From positions 1 to 29,919 of the forward strand of contig CAIVOR010000371.1 of the NCBI GenBank assembly GCA_903907615.1: DNA of 29,919 bases, in the 5' to 3' direction. The position numbers and the translations under genes are program-made. A model generated the notes under the pieces. It was not told the origin of the DNA. It did not search any database and saw only the letters and a list, made by a program, of their open reading frames with translations. Of this stretch, positions 7,331 through 15,432 are shown piece by piece. Each line of letters begins with the position of its first letter. Position 1 is the first letter of the stretch. Origin of the DNA: an uncultured Microbacteriaceae bacterium. Its GTDB lineage: Bacteria; Actinomycetota; Actinomycetes; Actinomycetales; Microbacteriaceae.

Positions 7331-8296
7331 CTAAGGGATGAGCACGACCTTGCCCGTGGTGTGCCGGCCCGTCAGGGCATCGTGGGCCGCGGCAGTGTCA
7401 CTCAGCGGGAAGACGGCACCAACGCGCACTTCGAGTTCACCGCTCGCCGCCGCCGAACTCACCTCAGCCCAGCGCCACGCGCGCTCTTCGGGTGTCTGGA
7501 GAAAGCTCCACAGCGTGGGCCGGGTCACGCTGAGCGAGCCACCCTGGGCCAGCCGCGACATCTCAAACGGTGCTACGGCACCTGACGCGGAGCCGAACGA
7601 CACGAGTACACCTCGAATCCGCAGCGCGGCGAGGGACTGGTCAAAGGTGGTCTTGCCCACACCGTCGTAGACCACGTGCACACCGAGGCCATCGGTGAGA
7701 TCGCGAGCCTGGGCGGCAAAATCGTCGTAGCCCAGCACCTCGTCGGCACCGGCCGCGCGAGCCAGTACCTCTTTTTCGGGGCTCGAGACGGTGGCAATCA
7801 CTCGTGCCCCCTTGGCCTTGGCCATCTGTGTGAGCAGCAGGCCCACGCCTCCGGCGGCCGCGTGCACGATGCAGGTTTGCCCGGCCTCGAGCGCAAAACT
7901 CGAGTTGACGAGGTAGTGCGCGGTCATGCCCTGCAGGGGCAGAGCCACGGCTACCTCGTCGGAAAGCTCGGCCGGCACGGGAAGCGCGCCCTCGGCGGGA
8001 ACCACGACCAGCTCGGCGTAGGCGTTGAGTGCCTCGGTGCTGGCAATGCGGTCGCCCACGCTCAGGCCGGTGACTCCTTCGCCCAGGGCGACGATGGTTC
8101 CCACGGCTTCTTTGCCAGGGATGAGTGGAAACTCCACCGGGTACTTGCCCTCGCGATGGTAAATGTCGATGTAGTTGATGCCGATTGCCGAGGTGCGAAT
8201 CAACACTTCTCCGGGGCCGGCAACGGGGTCGGGGACCTCGCGGTAGTTCAGTACTGACGAGTCACCAGGCTGGTCAATCACAATTGCGTAAGACAC
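7331..8296 (-). CDS. qor: NADPH:quinone oxidoreductase, zinc-free MDR family
   Basis: The product has 321 residues. It is a medium-chain dehydrogenase/reductase of the QOR group. The N-terminal catalytic domain includes GINYIDIYHREGKYP and a substrate region PLQGMTAHYLV. The Rossmann domain has VHAAAGGVGLLLTQMAKAKG (AxxGGVG nucleotide loop) and VVYDGVGKTTFDQSLAALR. No structural-zinc cysteine cluster is seen, as expected for quinone oxidoreductases. These enzymes reduce quinones or other enones with NADPH. The GTG start is divergent from the RNA methyltransferase gene. The gene name is by family, and the true substrate is unproven. Confidence 0.88.
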   Translation of the reverse strand: MSYAIVIDQPGDSSVLNYREVPDPVAGPGEVLIRTSAIGINYIDIYHREGKYPVEFPLIPGKEAVGTIVALGEGVTGLSVGDRIASTEALNAYAELVVVPAEGALPVPAELSDEVAVALPLQGMTAHYLVNSSFALEAGQTCIVHAAAGGVGLLLTQMAKAKGARVIATVSSPEKEVLARAAGADEVLGYDDFAAQARDLTDGLGVHVVYDGVGKTTFDQSLAALRIRGVLVSFGSASGAVAPFEMSRLAQGGSLSVTRPTLWSFLQTPEERAWRWAEVSSAAASGELEVRVGAVFPLSDTAAAHDALTGRHTTGKVVLIP

Positions 8297-8333
8297 GATG
8301 CTTGAGGATTCCTTCCCGAGGGGTGGAGCAGTC

Positions 8334-8345
8334 TAGATTTCACAC
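8334..8345 (+). promoter_or_regulatory. predicted leaderless promoter of the TrmH-family gene
   Basis: TAGATT-TCACAC-GTG: TANNNT hexamer with the 6-base distance seen at other leaderless starts here, though without the GGGG discriminator. Confidence 0.6.
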
Positions 8346-8987
8346 GTGGACACTCCTGAGCATATTCCCGCACCGACGCACGAATCGAGCACTTCGGGTG
8401 TGGGGCCGTGGGCCGGGGAGTGGCCCGTGGGCGAACAGTTTGATCCGGAACTGCTGCGTGACGGTGATACCCGAAACGTGATTGACCGCTATCGCTATTG
8501 GCGCATGGAAGCAATTGTTGCCGATCTCGACGCTCACCGCCACGGGTTTCACGTCGCGATTGAAAACTGGCAACACGACATGAACATCGGATCAATCGTG
8601 CGCAGCGCCAACGCGTTCGGAGCGGCCGCGGTGCACATCGTGGGCCGCAAGCGGTGGAACAAGCGCGGCGCCATGGTGACCGATCGCTATCAACACGTGC
8701 TGCACCACGAAACGGTGGCCGACCTGGGCGCGTGGGCCGCCGAAAACGACATTCCCGTGCTGGCCATCGACAACGTTCCCGGGTGCGTGCCGATTGAGAC
8801 GTTTACGTGGCCGGAGAAATGCCTCATGCTCTTCGGTCAGGAGGGCCCGGGTTTGTCGCCCGAGGCGCTGGCCCTGGCCACTCATGTCATCGAAATCACG
8901 CAATTCGGATCTACGCGATCAATCAACGCCTCGGCAGCTGCCGCTGTGACCATGCACTCGTGGGTTCTGCAGCACGCAAGACGATAG
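8346..8987 (+). CDS. TrmH/SpoU-family rRNA or tRNA 2'-O-ribose methyltransferase
   Basis: The product has 213 residues. It is a SPOUT-fold enzyme that transfers a methyl group from SAM to a ribose 2'-OH. The three family motifs are visible: NIGSIVRSANAFGAAAVH (motif 1), LMLFGQEGPGLSPEAL (motif 2) and SINASAAAAVTMH (motif 3, knot). The N-terminal ~75 residues have no recognised domain. GTG start with no ribosome site but a TANNNT hexamer 6 bases upstream. The target RNA cannot be told from sequence. Its stop codon lies inside a possible purA -10 element. Confidence 0.92.
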   Translation: MDTPEHIPAPTHESSTSGVGPWAGEWPVGEQFDPELLRDGDTRNVIDRYRYWRMEAIVADLDAHRHGFHVAIENWQHDMNIGSIVRSANAFGAAAVHIVGRKRWNKRGAMVTDRYQHVLHHETVADLGAWAAENDIPVLAIDNVPGCVPIETFTWPEKCLMLFGQEGPGLSPEALALATHVIEITQFGSTRSINASAAAAVTMHSWVLQHARR

Positions 8988-8990
8988 AAT
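8985..8990 (+). promoter_or_regulatory. possible purA -10 element
   Basis: TAGAAT overlaps the stop codon of the upstream gene and lies 57 bases before the purA ATG. No clear -35 accompanies it. Confidence 0.35.
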
Positions 8991-9047
8991 CAAGTACTGG
9001 CAGGTTGCGTCTTGCGCTTCGCCGACACATCGACGAGGGGAATCGTC

Positions 9048-10331
9048 ATGCCAGCAATCATTCTCGTGGGCGCCCAGTGGGGCGACGAAGGTAAGGGCAA
9101 GGCCACCGACCTTCTGGCGAGCCGCATCGACTACGTGGTCAAGTTCAACGGCGGCAACAACGCCGGCCACACGGTGGTGATTGGCGACGAGAAGTACGCT
9201 CTCCACTTGCTGCCCTCGGGCATCCTGACGCCCGGTGTCACGCCCATCATCTCGAACGGTGTTGTGATTGACCTCGAGGTGCTGTTCGGCGAGATTTCGG
9301 CCCTCGCTTCTCGCGGAATTGACGTGTCACGTCTTCGCGTGAGCGCCAACGCCCACATCATCACGAGCTATCACCGCACGCTCGACAAGGTCACCGAGCG
9401 CTTCTTGGGCAAGCGCCAGATCGGCACCACCGGCCGCGGAATCGGACCCAGCTATGCCGACAAGATCAACCGCGTCGGCATCCGCGTTCAGGACATCTTT
9501 GACGAGGGCATCCTTCGCCAGAAGGTGGAGAGCGCACTCGAGGTGAAGAATCACCTGCTCGTGAAGATTTACAACCGACGTGCCATCACTGCTGACGAAG
9601 TGGTGAGCGAACTGCTGTCGTATGCCGATCGTCTGCGGCCGATGGTGTGTGACACCTCGCTCGAGCTCAACAACGCGCTCGATGACGACAAAATCGTGTT
9701 GTTTGAGGGTGGCCAGGCCACCATGCTCGACGTTGACCACGGAACGTATCCGTTTGTCACGTCGTCAAACGCCACGAGCGGTGGTGCACTCACGGGATCC
9801 GGTGTGGGCCCCACGCGCGTTGATCGCGTCATTGCTGTGGTGAAGGCCTACACGACCCGCGTGGGATCAGGTCCGTTCCCCACCGAACTCTTCGATGAGT
9901 CGGGCGAGTATCTGCGCGCCAAGGGCTTTGAGTTTGGCACGACGACAGGTCGTCCGCGTCGCTGCGGCTGGTACGACGCCCCGATTGCGCGCTACACAAC
10001 GCGCATCAACGGCGTCACCGACTTTGTGCTCACCAAACTGGATGTGCTCACGGGCCTCGACCAGATTCCCGTCTGTGTGGCCTACGACGTTGACGGAACG
10101 CGCGTCGACGAAGTACCGGTGAACCAGAGCGATTTCCACCACGCCACGCCCATTTATGAGAACTTTCCCGGCTGGACAGAAGACATTACCGGCGTCCGCT
10201 CGTTCGACGAGCTACCCGCGAACGCTCAAAAGTACGTGCTGGCGCTTGAAGCGATGAGCGGCGCTCGGTTCTCCGCCATCGGTGTGGGGCCCGCGCGCGA
10301 CGCCATCGTGGTTCGTCACGACCTCGTTTAG
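9048..10331 (+). CDS. purA: adenylosuccinate synthetase
   Basis: The product has 427 residues, the family's standard length. It converts IMP and aspartate with GTP to adenylosuccinate, the first step to AMP. I chose the ATG at 9048 because GAGGGG lies 7 bases upstream and PAIILVGAQWGDEGKGK, the universal N-terminal P-loop, begins right after it. Also visible: FNGGNNAGHTV, GTTGRGIGPSYADK, and TGSGVGPTRVDRVI, with the catalytic Asp in GDEGKG and a His in NAGHT. Unlike most genes here it has a leader and a good ribosome site. It is apart from the other pur genes but in the same neighbourhood. Confidence 0.97.
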   Translation: MPAIILVGAQWGDEGKGKATDLLASRIDYVVKFNGGNNAGHTVVIGDEKYALHLLPSGILTPGVTPIISNGVVIDLEVLFGEISALASRGIDVSRLRVSANAHIITSYHRTLDKVTERFLGKRQIGTTGRGIGPSYADKINRVGIRVQDIFDEGILRQKVESALEVKNHLLVKIYNRRAITADEVVSELLSYADRLRPMVCDTSLELNNALDDDKIVLFEGGQATMLDVDHGTYPFVTSSNATSGGALTGSGVGPTRVDRVIAVVKAYTTRVGSGPFPTELFDESGEYLRAKGFEFGTTTGRPRRCGWYDAPIARYTTRINGVTDFVLTKLDVLTGLDQIPVCVAYDVDGTRVDEVPVNQSDFHHATPIYENFPGWTEDITGVRSFDELPANAQKYVLALEAMSGARFSAIGVGPARDAIVVRHDLV

Positions 10332-10423
10332 TTCCTCGCAACTCGGTTCCAGCCACAGAACCAGCCCCTCGATTCTTGGGTAAACCTTTGACGTTGACAG
10401 TCCACCCATCGCGTGCGTCCGAT

Positions 10424-10435
10424 TACGCTAGAGAG
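10424..10435 (+). promoter_or_regulatory. predicted leaderless promoter of the lipoprotein gene
   Basis: TACGCT-AGAGAG-ATG: TANNNT hexamer, 6-base distance. A TTGACA at 10394-10399 is too far away (24 bases) to be a normal -35. Confidence 0.55.
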
Positions 10436-10750
10436 ATGCGCAAGATTCTGACCGGTGTTCTTGTGGCGATTGGCGCGACCGCCATCGCCCTTGGCACCCT
10501 TGCCGCCTGTTCTCTGCCGACCGGTGTTCAGTCGGCCAACATTCTGACCGACAAGCTCCCCGACAACGTCACTGCCGACGGCGTTCTTTTGGCTGCGGTG
10601 ATTCTGTCGTCGGGAGATATTCAGGCGGCCGTCGAGAAGAAGATTGTGTCCTCGGCTGAAGTGAACCAGGCGCGTGACGCGATTCTGGCCAACACTCTTG
10701 AACTCTGGCGCCAGCGCGCTGAAAAGGATGTGGCGGTGGCATCCCAATGA
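10436..10750 (+). CDS. small lipoprotein of unknown function
   Basis: The product has 104 residues. The signal peptide MRKILTGVLVAIGATAIALG ends in lipobox LAAC, so it is probably anchored outside the membrane. The mature part (about 80 residues) is mostly helical-looking and rich in Ala, Asp and Glu, with no recognised domain. I chose the ATG at 10436 because the signal peptide begins there; an upstream in-frame ATG adds 20 residues without signal features. Its stop overlaps the next start by ATGA, so it is cotranscribed and probably coupled with the acidic secreted protein. Confidence 0.75.
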   Translation: MRKILTGVLVAIGATAIALGTLAACSLPTGVQSANILTDKLPDNVTADGVLLAAVILSSGDIQAAVEKKIVSSAEVNQARDAILANTLELWRQRAEKDVAVASQ

Positions 10751-11469
10751 CGCGCAAAATGTGGATCGCAATTGGCCTCGCACTCGGCCTCAGTGTCCCG
10801 GTTTCGTTTGTTGCACACCCGGCCACCGCAGCCACGAGCGATGCGATTGCGCAGGCCCTCGTGACGGCCACGCTGCAAAATCTGGGGCTCAACGACATTT
10901 CACCCGAACTCTCACAACAGTTGACGGGCCAACTCACCGACGCCATTGACGCGGGAGTGATTGACCCCGCCATTAGCGCTCAGGTCGCCAGCCTCTTGGA
11001 GAACCCGGCCCTGCTCTCGGGCCTGTCTGATGTGTTCAATGCCCACCTTGAAGGAGAGACCTCGGTCTGGCGCGCGTCCGATTTGTCGAAAAGCGACTCT
11101 TCCGGCACCCCGGGAGAATCCTCGATTGACTCCGGTTCCAACTCCGGCAGCGAAGACTCGGGCGAGGATAATTCGGGAGCGAATTCCAATTCTGGCGAGG
11201 ATGGTTCTGGCGACGACTGGGGCGACAACGTTGGGGAAGACGGCGGCTCGGGCGATTCAACCGACGACGACTCGGACTCAGGTTCATCCGGCGACAATTC
11301 TGGCGACGATAACGAATCGGGCAATTCCGGCGACGGTCGTGACGAAAACGAAGGCGACGAAGGCGACGATTCGGACGAATACGAAGACGACTCCCTCGAC
11401 GACGACGCCTACGGTTTGCCGGGTCCGGTAGCAACGTTCCCCTCTCGTCTTCGCGCATCACACGCCTAG
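10747..11469 (+). CDS. secreted acidic Ser/Asp/Gly-rich protein
   Basis: The product has 240 residues. A signal peptide (TRKMWIAIGLALGLSVPVSF to about ATAA) is followed by a globular, Ala/Leu/Asp-rich region (30-105). Residues ~115-222 are almost only Ser, Gly, Asp, Glu and Asn, with degenerate units such as NSGEDGSGDD and SGDNSGDDNE. No sorting signal or membrane helix ends the protein, so it may be released or held by the adjacent lipoprotein. The low-complexity stretch is strongly negative and could bind calcium or stay extended in the wall; this is inference. It overlaps the preceding lipoprotein gene by 4 bases. Confidence 0.78.
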   Translation: MTRKMWIAIGLALGLSVPVSFVAHPATAATSDAIAQALVTATLQNLGLNDISPELSQQLTGQLTDAIDAGVIDPAISAQVASLLENPALLSGLSDVFNAHLEGETSVWRASDLSKSDSSGTPGESSIDSGSNSGSEDSGEDNSGANSNSGEDGSGDDWGDNVGEDGGSGDSTDDDSDSGSSGDNSGDDNESGNSGDGRDENEGDEGDDSDEYEDDSLDDDAYGLPGPVATFPSRLRASHA

Positions 11470-11576
11470 TCCCGGTGCTCTCGCTCGCGGATCATCGTCG
11501 CGCCGACGGCAGTGCCCGGGTCTTCGACGAACCTTTACTCAGCTGCGGGTAAATGGCAACCAACCGCCCACCGAAT

Positions 11577-11594
11577 ATGAAGTTGCGGCTTCAT
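11577..11594 (+). promoter_or_regulatory. inverted repeat just upstream of a -10 element
   Basis: ATGAAG-TTGCGG-CTTCAT is a perfect 6+6 inverted repeat whose last base is the first base of the TAACGT hexamer of the next gene. It could be an operator; no regulator is indicated. Confidence 0.3.
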
Positions 11595-11605
11595 AACGTG
11601 GGGTT
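11594..11605 (+). promoter_or_regulatory. predicted leaderless promoter of the 11606 gene
   Basis: TAACGT-GGGGTT-ATG: TANNNT hexamer, 6-base distance and GGGG discriminator. Confidence 0.6.
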
Positions 11606-12190
11606 ATGAATAAATCACTCCTCCGAACCGCCCTTCTCGTCGCAGTGCCCCTCGCCCTCGTGGGTGGAGGATTGGCAATGGCTCAGACCGCCGGTTCGAT
11701 TGCGCCCACGTCCGTCGTTGTTCCCATCACGGATCCCACCACCGGACAATTGATTGACGCCACCACGGGCTGGGTTATTGACCCTGCAACCGGGTGGCCT
11801 ATCGACCCAGCGACCGGATTACCCACCGACCCAGCGACTATCCCGGACCCCACGCCCACCCCCACACCCACGGATCCCGCCGCTTGCATCGATGACGACG
11901 TTGACGGCGTAGCTGACTCCGACGATTCACTGGACGATGTGTCGGAAATCGACGATGACTGTGACTCCAGCGACGGGCAGCATCACGATGGACTGGACGA
12001 CACGGACGCGGACGACGACGGCATCGACGACGGTGACCACCACGGCGCGACCCCGGCCATCCCCGCGGTTCCGGCAACGTCGAACTCCGGTCACGGCAAT
12101 AGCCACGACCCGGCCACTCCGGCTGTCCCCGCCGTTCCTTCGTCAGGTCACGGCAATAGCGGTTCCGGCAACAGCGGACACGACGACTAG
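11606..12190 (+). CDS. secreted repeat protein with DPATG and Asp-rich calcium-binding-like regions
   Basis: The product has 194 residues. A signal peptide ends near AMAQTA. Then come octad repeats based on DPATGWPI/DPATGLPT (residues ~43-75), a Pro/Thr linker, and an Asp-rich block (~93-148) with DDDVDGVADSDD and DADDDGIDDGD, resembling thrombospondin type 3 calcium loops, flanked by two cysteines. The tail holds two near copies of ATPAVPAVP...SGHGNS, rich in Gly, His and Asn. There is no membrane anchor or sorting motif. It may bind metal at the cell surface; this is inference. A strong terminator follows 27 bases after its stop. Confidence 0.8.
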   Translation: MNKSLLRTALLVAVPLALVGGGLAMAQTAGSIAPTSVVVPITDPTTGQLIDATTGWVIDPATGWPIDPATGLPTDPATIPDPTPTPTPTDPAACIDDDVDGVADSDDSLDDVSEIDDDCDSSDGQHHDGLDDTDADDDGIDDGDHHGATPAIPAVPATSNSGHGNSHDPATPAVPAVPSSGHGNSGSGNSGHDD

Positions 12191-12217
12191 CCCTGAGCCA
12201 CAACCCGAAAAGAAAAG

Positions 12218-12249
12218 ACGTGGGGCCCCGGAAAACCGGGGCCCCACGT
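12218..12249 (+). terminator. strong intrinsic terminator
   Basis: ACGTGGGGCCCCGG, loop AAAA, then the exact complement CCGGGGCCCCACGT gives a perfect 14-base-pair stem, followed by a short T run. It ends the transcript of the secreted repeat gene and insulates chorismate mutase. On the other strand only a short run of A/T follows. Confidence 0.9.
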
Positions 12250-12267
12250 TTGTCTGCGCGCCTGCGC

Positions 12268-12279
12268 TAAAGTTTTTTC
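12268..12279 (+). promoter_or_regulatory. predicted leaderless promoter of chorismate mutase
   Basis: TAAAGT-TTTTTC-ATG: TANNNT hexamer with the 6-base distance, starting 18 bases after the terminator stem. Confidence 0.55.
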
Positions 12280-12600
12280 ATGACCGCAGATTCCGGGGAG
12301 ACCATGAGCGCCGAAGCCGTAGCGCGATTGGCGTCGCTGCGCCAGAGCATCGACAACATCGATGCCGCGCTCATTCACCTGCTCGCCGAGCGCTTCAAGT
12401 TCACCCAGGCGGTCGGTGTGCTGAAGGCTGAGAACGAGATGCCAGCATCAGATCCCGATCGCGAGAAGCGCCAAGTGGCGCGGCTCCGGGCGCTGGCGGA
12501 AGAGGCAGATCTCGATCCGGCCTTCGCCGAGAAGTGGTTCAACTTTGTCGTGGACGAGGTCATCCACCACCACGAACGCTTGGCCTCGGAGCGCGACTAG
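12280..12600 (+). CDS. chorismate mutase, AroQ class
   Basis: The product has 106 residues. It rearranges chorismate to prephenate for Phe/Tyr synthesis. It is a short all-helical AroQ domain: LRQSIDNIDAALIHLLAERF (first active-site Arg and second Arg), VLKAEN (Lys), DPDREKRQVARLR and a last helix FNFVVDEVIHHHERL. I chose the ATG at 12280 because of its leaderless promoter. The ATG at 12304, with GGGGAG close upstream, is an alternative that loses eight residues before the domain. It is convergent with purL. Confidence 0.9.
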   Translation: MTADSGETMSAEAVARLASLRQSIDNIDAALIHLLAERFKFTQAVGVLKAENEMPASDPDREKRQVARLRALAEEADLDPAFAEKWFNFVVDEVIHHHERLASERD

Positions 12601-12643
12601 CCCCTTCAGTGTGGCTTTGCCCCAAATCTCTTCAGGACGAAAA

Positions 12644-14935
12644 CTAGCCGAAGTAGTGCGGCAGCGTGGCGTTGCTGCGCTCGCGAATCTCGGCCACGGG
12701 CACCGTGAAGACGTCCTGCACCGTCAGCTGGGCATTGGGGCCGGTTCCGTCGGTTACGCCGATGCGCAGCACGGGGTAGCCGCGCGCCTCGCACAGGCCG
12801 ACGAACTTCACGTCGTCCTCTCGGGGCACGGTCACGATGGCCCGGGCGGTTGATTCGGAGAACAGCGCCGAGGTCAGGTCCATGCCGTCGCGCTCGATGA
12901 TCTCGTCGAGCCAGACACGAGCGCCGATGCCGAAGCGCGTCACGCACTCGGCCAGCCCCTGAGCAAGACCGCCATCGGAGAGGTCGTGTGCGCTCATCAG
13001 GAGGCCCTCGAGGGCCGCGCCCTGAACGAGATGAGCGAGGTTCTTTTCGTCGTCCAGGCTGAGCTGAGGAGGCAGGCCACCCAAGTGCTGGTGAATCGTG
13101 CCGGCCCACGCTGAGCCGTCGAGTTCGGTGCGGGTGACGCCGAGCAGGTAGATGTTGTTGCCCTCGTCTTGCCAGGCACTGGGCACGCGACGTTCGACGT
13201 CGTCGATGATGCCGAGCACGCCCACCACGGGGGTGGGGTGGATGGGCTGGTCGCCGGTTTGGTTATAGAACGAGACGTTTCCGCCGGTCACGGGAATCTC
13301 GAGCTCCAGGCAGGCATCGCCCAGGCCTTCGACGGCGCGCATGAATTGCCACATGACCTCGGGGTTCTCGGGGCTACCAAAATTAAGGCAGTCGGTAACC
13401 GCCGCCGGAACGGCTCCTGACATGGACACGTTGCGGAAGGCCTCCGCCAGCGCCAGCCGGGCACCCTCATAGGGATCGAGCTGGCAGTAGCGCCCGTTGG
13501 CGTCGGTGGCGATGGCGAACCCGAGGCCGGATTCCTCGTCGACACGAATCATCCCGGCGTCATCGGGGAAAGCCAGCGCGGTGTTGCCCATCACGTAGTA
13601 GTCGTATTGGTCGGTCACGTAAGACTTGTCGGCAAGGTTGGGGCTGGCTACGAGAGAGAGGAACTGCTCGCGCAGCTCGGTGCCGTCGGTGGCGCGAGGG
13701 AGCGCGCCGGCGGAATCCGCCTTCAGGGCATCAATCCAGGCCGGGTAGGCCACCGGACGCTCATACACGGGCCCGTCAATGGCTACGGTGCGCGGATCGA
13801 CGTTTACGATTTCTTCGCCACCGTGGTGAATCACGAGCCGACCCGTGCCGGTTACCTCGCCGAGAACGCTGGTCTCCACGTCCCACTTGGCAACGACCGC
13901 CAGAAAAGCGTCGAGCTTGTCGGGCCGCACCACGGCCATCATGCGCTCTTGGCTCTCCGACATGAGAATTTCTTCGGCCGTCAGCGTGGGATCGCGCAGA
14001 AGAACGTTGTCGAGCTCCACGAACATGCCGCCGTCGCCGTTGCTGGCGAGCTCGCTCGTGGCACACGAAATGCCCGCCGCACCCAAATCCTGGATGCCCT
14101 CGACGAGTCCGCCAGCATAGAGCTCAAGACAGCACTCGATGAGCACCTTCTCGGCAAACGGGTCGCCCACCTGCACCGCGGGACGCTTTGTGGGGCCGGT
14201 TGAGTCGAACGAATCCGACGCCAAGATTGACGCGCCACCGATGCCGTCGCCGCCCGTTCGTGCACCAAACAGAACAATCTTGTTGCCCACGCCCGAGGCA
14301 TTGGCGAGGTGGAGGTCTTCGTGGCGCAGCACGCCCACAGCAAGAGCATTGACCAAGGGGTTGCCCTGGTAAACCGCATCAAAATAGGTCTCGCCGCCGA
14401 TGTTGGGCAGGCCGAGACAGTTGCCGTAGAAGCTGATGCCGCCCACCACTCCGTGCACCACGCGTGCCGTGTCGGGGTGGTCGATGGCGCCAAAGCGCAG
14501 TTGATCCATCACGGCAACGGGCCGAGCGCCCATCGAGATGATGTCGCGCACGATTCCGCCGACGCCCGTGGCCGCGCCTTGGAACGGCTCGATGTAGCTG
14601 GGGTGGTTGTGACTCTCCACCTTGAACGTCACGGCCCATCCCTCGCCGATGTCGACGACGCCGGCGTTCTCCCCCATGCCCACCATGAGGCGCTCGCGCA
14701 TCTTGGGTGTCACCTTCTGGCCAAACTGGCGCAGGTAGATCTTGGACGACTTATACGAGCAGTGCTCGCTCCACATCACCGAGTACATGGCCAGCTCGCC
14801 CGAGGTGGGGCGACGACCCAAAATCTCGCGAATCTTGGCGTACTCGTCGGGCTTGAGCCCCAGCGCAGCGAACGGCTGCTCTTTCTCCGGCGTGGCGATG
14901 GCGTTGGCCACCGTGTCGGCAATGTGTCGGCTCAT
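12644..14935 (-). CDS. purL: phosphoribosylformylglycinamidine synthase subunit PurL
   Basis: The product has 763 residues, the length of the short PurL that works with separate PurQ and PurS. It makes FGAM from FGAR, ATP and ammonia. The start is decided by GGAGGT 8 bases upstream of the ATG at 14935, two bases after the DUF3817 stop; the open frame upstream overlaps that gene. Visible: YSVMWSEHCSYKSSK near the N-terminus, GDGIGGASILASDSF (the GxGGxS signature), DLGAAGISCATSE, TDCLNFGSPENPE and MSAHDLSDGGLAQGLAE. Two PurM-like halves are present. It is the last gene of purS-purQ-DUF3817-purL. Confidence 0.97.
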   Translation of the reverse strand: MSRHIADTVANAIATPEKEQPFAALGLKPDEYAKIREILGRRPTSGELAMYSVMWSEHCSYKSSKIYLRQFGQKVTPKMRERLMVGMGENAGVVDIGEGWAVTFKVESHNHPSYIEPFQGAATGVGGIVRDIISMGARPVAVMDQLRFGAIDHPDTARVVHGVVGGISFYGNCLGLPNIGGETYFDAVYQGNPLVNALAVGVLRHEDLHLANASGVGNKIVLFGARTGGDGIGGASILASDSFDSTGPTKRPAVQVGDPFAEKVLIECCLELYAGGLVEGIQDLGAAGISCATSELASNGDGGMFVELDNVLLRDPTLTAEEILMSESQERMMAVVRPDKLDAFLAVVAKWDVETSVLGEVTGTGRLVIHHGGEEIVNVDPRTVAIDGPVYERPVAYPAWIDALKADSAGALPRATDGTELREQFLSLVASPNLADKSYVTDQYDYYVMGNTALAFPDDAGMIRVDEESGLGFAIATDANGRYCQLDPYEGARLALAEAFRNVSMSGAVPAAVTDCLNFGSPENPEVMWQFMRAVEGLGDACLELEIPVTGGNVSFYNQTGDQPIHPTPVVGVLGIIDDVERRVPSAWQDEGNNIYLLGVTRTELDGSAWAGTIHQHLGGLPPQLSLDDEKNLAHLVQGAALEGLLMSAHDLSDGGLAQGLAECVTRFGIGARVWLDEIIERDGMDLTSALFSESTARAIVTVPREDDVKFVGLCEARGYPVLRIGVTDGTGPNAQLTVQDVFTVPVAEIRERSNATLPHYFG

Positions 14936-14937
14936 GG

Positions 14938-15432
14938 TTAGCGACCTCCGGGGGGACCGGCGAACAGAAGCGCGCTGAAGATGAGGATGACCAGCACGAG
15001 AATGACCAGCACAAGAATGGCCGGACGGTTGAGGAGCCAACGCAAGAAACGGTCGAACCAATTCTTGTCGCGCGGGTCGTCTGTTTCGGTCAGGCGCCAG
15101 TCACCGTTGAGGGCACCCCGGCGGGACTGCACCACGTCGAACGGAATGGTGGCGTAGGGCACGATGGCCGTCACAACGGCAAGCAGGGCGACCAGGGGAT
15201 GCCAGCGCTGGTTGATGGACACCAGGATGGCCGTCGCGCCGTACGAGATGAAAACGAAGCCGTGCAGACCGCCGATGATGGTGAGCACGAGGGGATCGAT
15301 GTCCCCCGTTGCGCGAACGATGAGGCCCGTGATGAGGAGCGTCCAGGTGCAGGCTTCCGCGATAGCGAGAACAAAATAGAGCCGCTTGGGGGTGAACAGA
15401 CGCGGTGTTACTTTCGTTGCCGAGGCGCTCAC
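14938..15432 (-). CDS. DUF3817 integral membrane protein
   Basis: The product has 164 residues. The core (~18-105) holds three hydrophobic helices with the DUF3817 features EACTWTLL, GGLHGFVFISYG and a PYATIPFDVV end. A polar stretch with NWFDRFLRWLLNRP leads to a fourth hydrophobic helix (VLVILVLVILIF) and a short GPPGGR tail. The GTG start overlaps the purQ stop (GTGA), and its own stop is 2 bases before purL, so it is tightly built into the operon. No transport or enzymatic function is established for the family; a role tied to purine synthesis is only inferred. Confidence 0.88.
   Translation of the reverse strand: MSASATKVTPRLFTPKRLYFVLAIAEACTWTLLITGLIVRATGDIDPLVLTIIGGLHGFVFISYGATAILVSINQRWHPLVALLAVVTAIVPYATIPFDVVQSRRGALNGDWRLTETDDPRDKNWFDRFLRWLLNRPAILVLVILVLVILIFSALLFAGPPGGR

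Noticed and set aside
7330..7345. TCCC/GGGA element between pyrE and qor as a terminator
   Set aside because: Only four base pairs, overlapping the qor stop codon; too weak.
10353..10370. Small inverted repeat GGTTC/GAACC after purA as terminator
   Set aside because: Only a 5-base stem with an 8-base loop and no T tract.
10394..10399. TTGACA as -35 for the lipoprotein gene
   Set aside because: It is 24 bases from the TACGCT hexamer, outside the usual 16-19 base spacing.
11115..11410. Asp/Ser/Gly-rich low-complexity stretch as a DNA repeat array or frameshifted region
   Set aside because: The units are degenerate at the DNA level and the frame is intact from signal peptide to stop, so it is best read as protein low complexity.
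14309..14941. Long open frame on the plus strand opposite purL (about 210 codons)
   Set aside because: purL is complete and well conserved on the other strand; the antisense product has no motifs, is His/Val/Gly-rich, and is a by-product of GC-biased codons.
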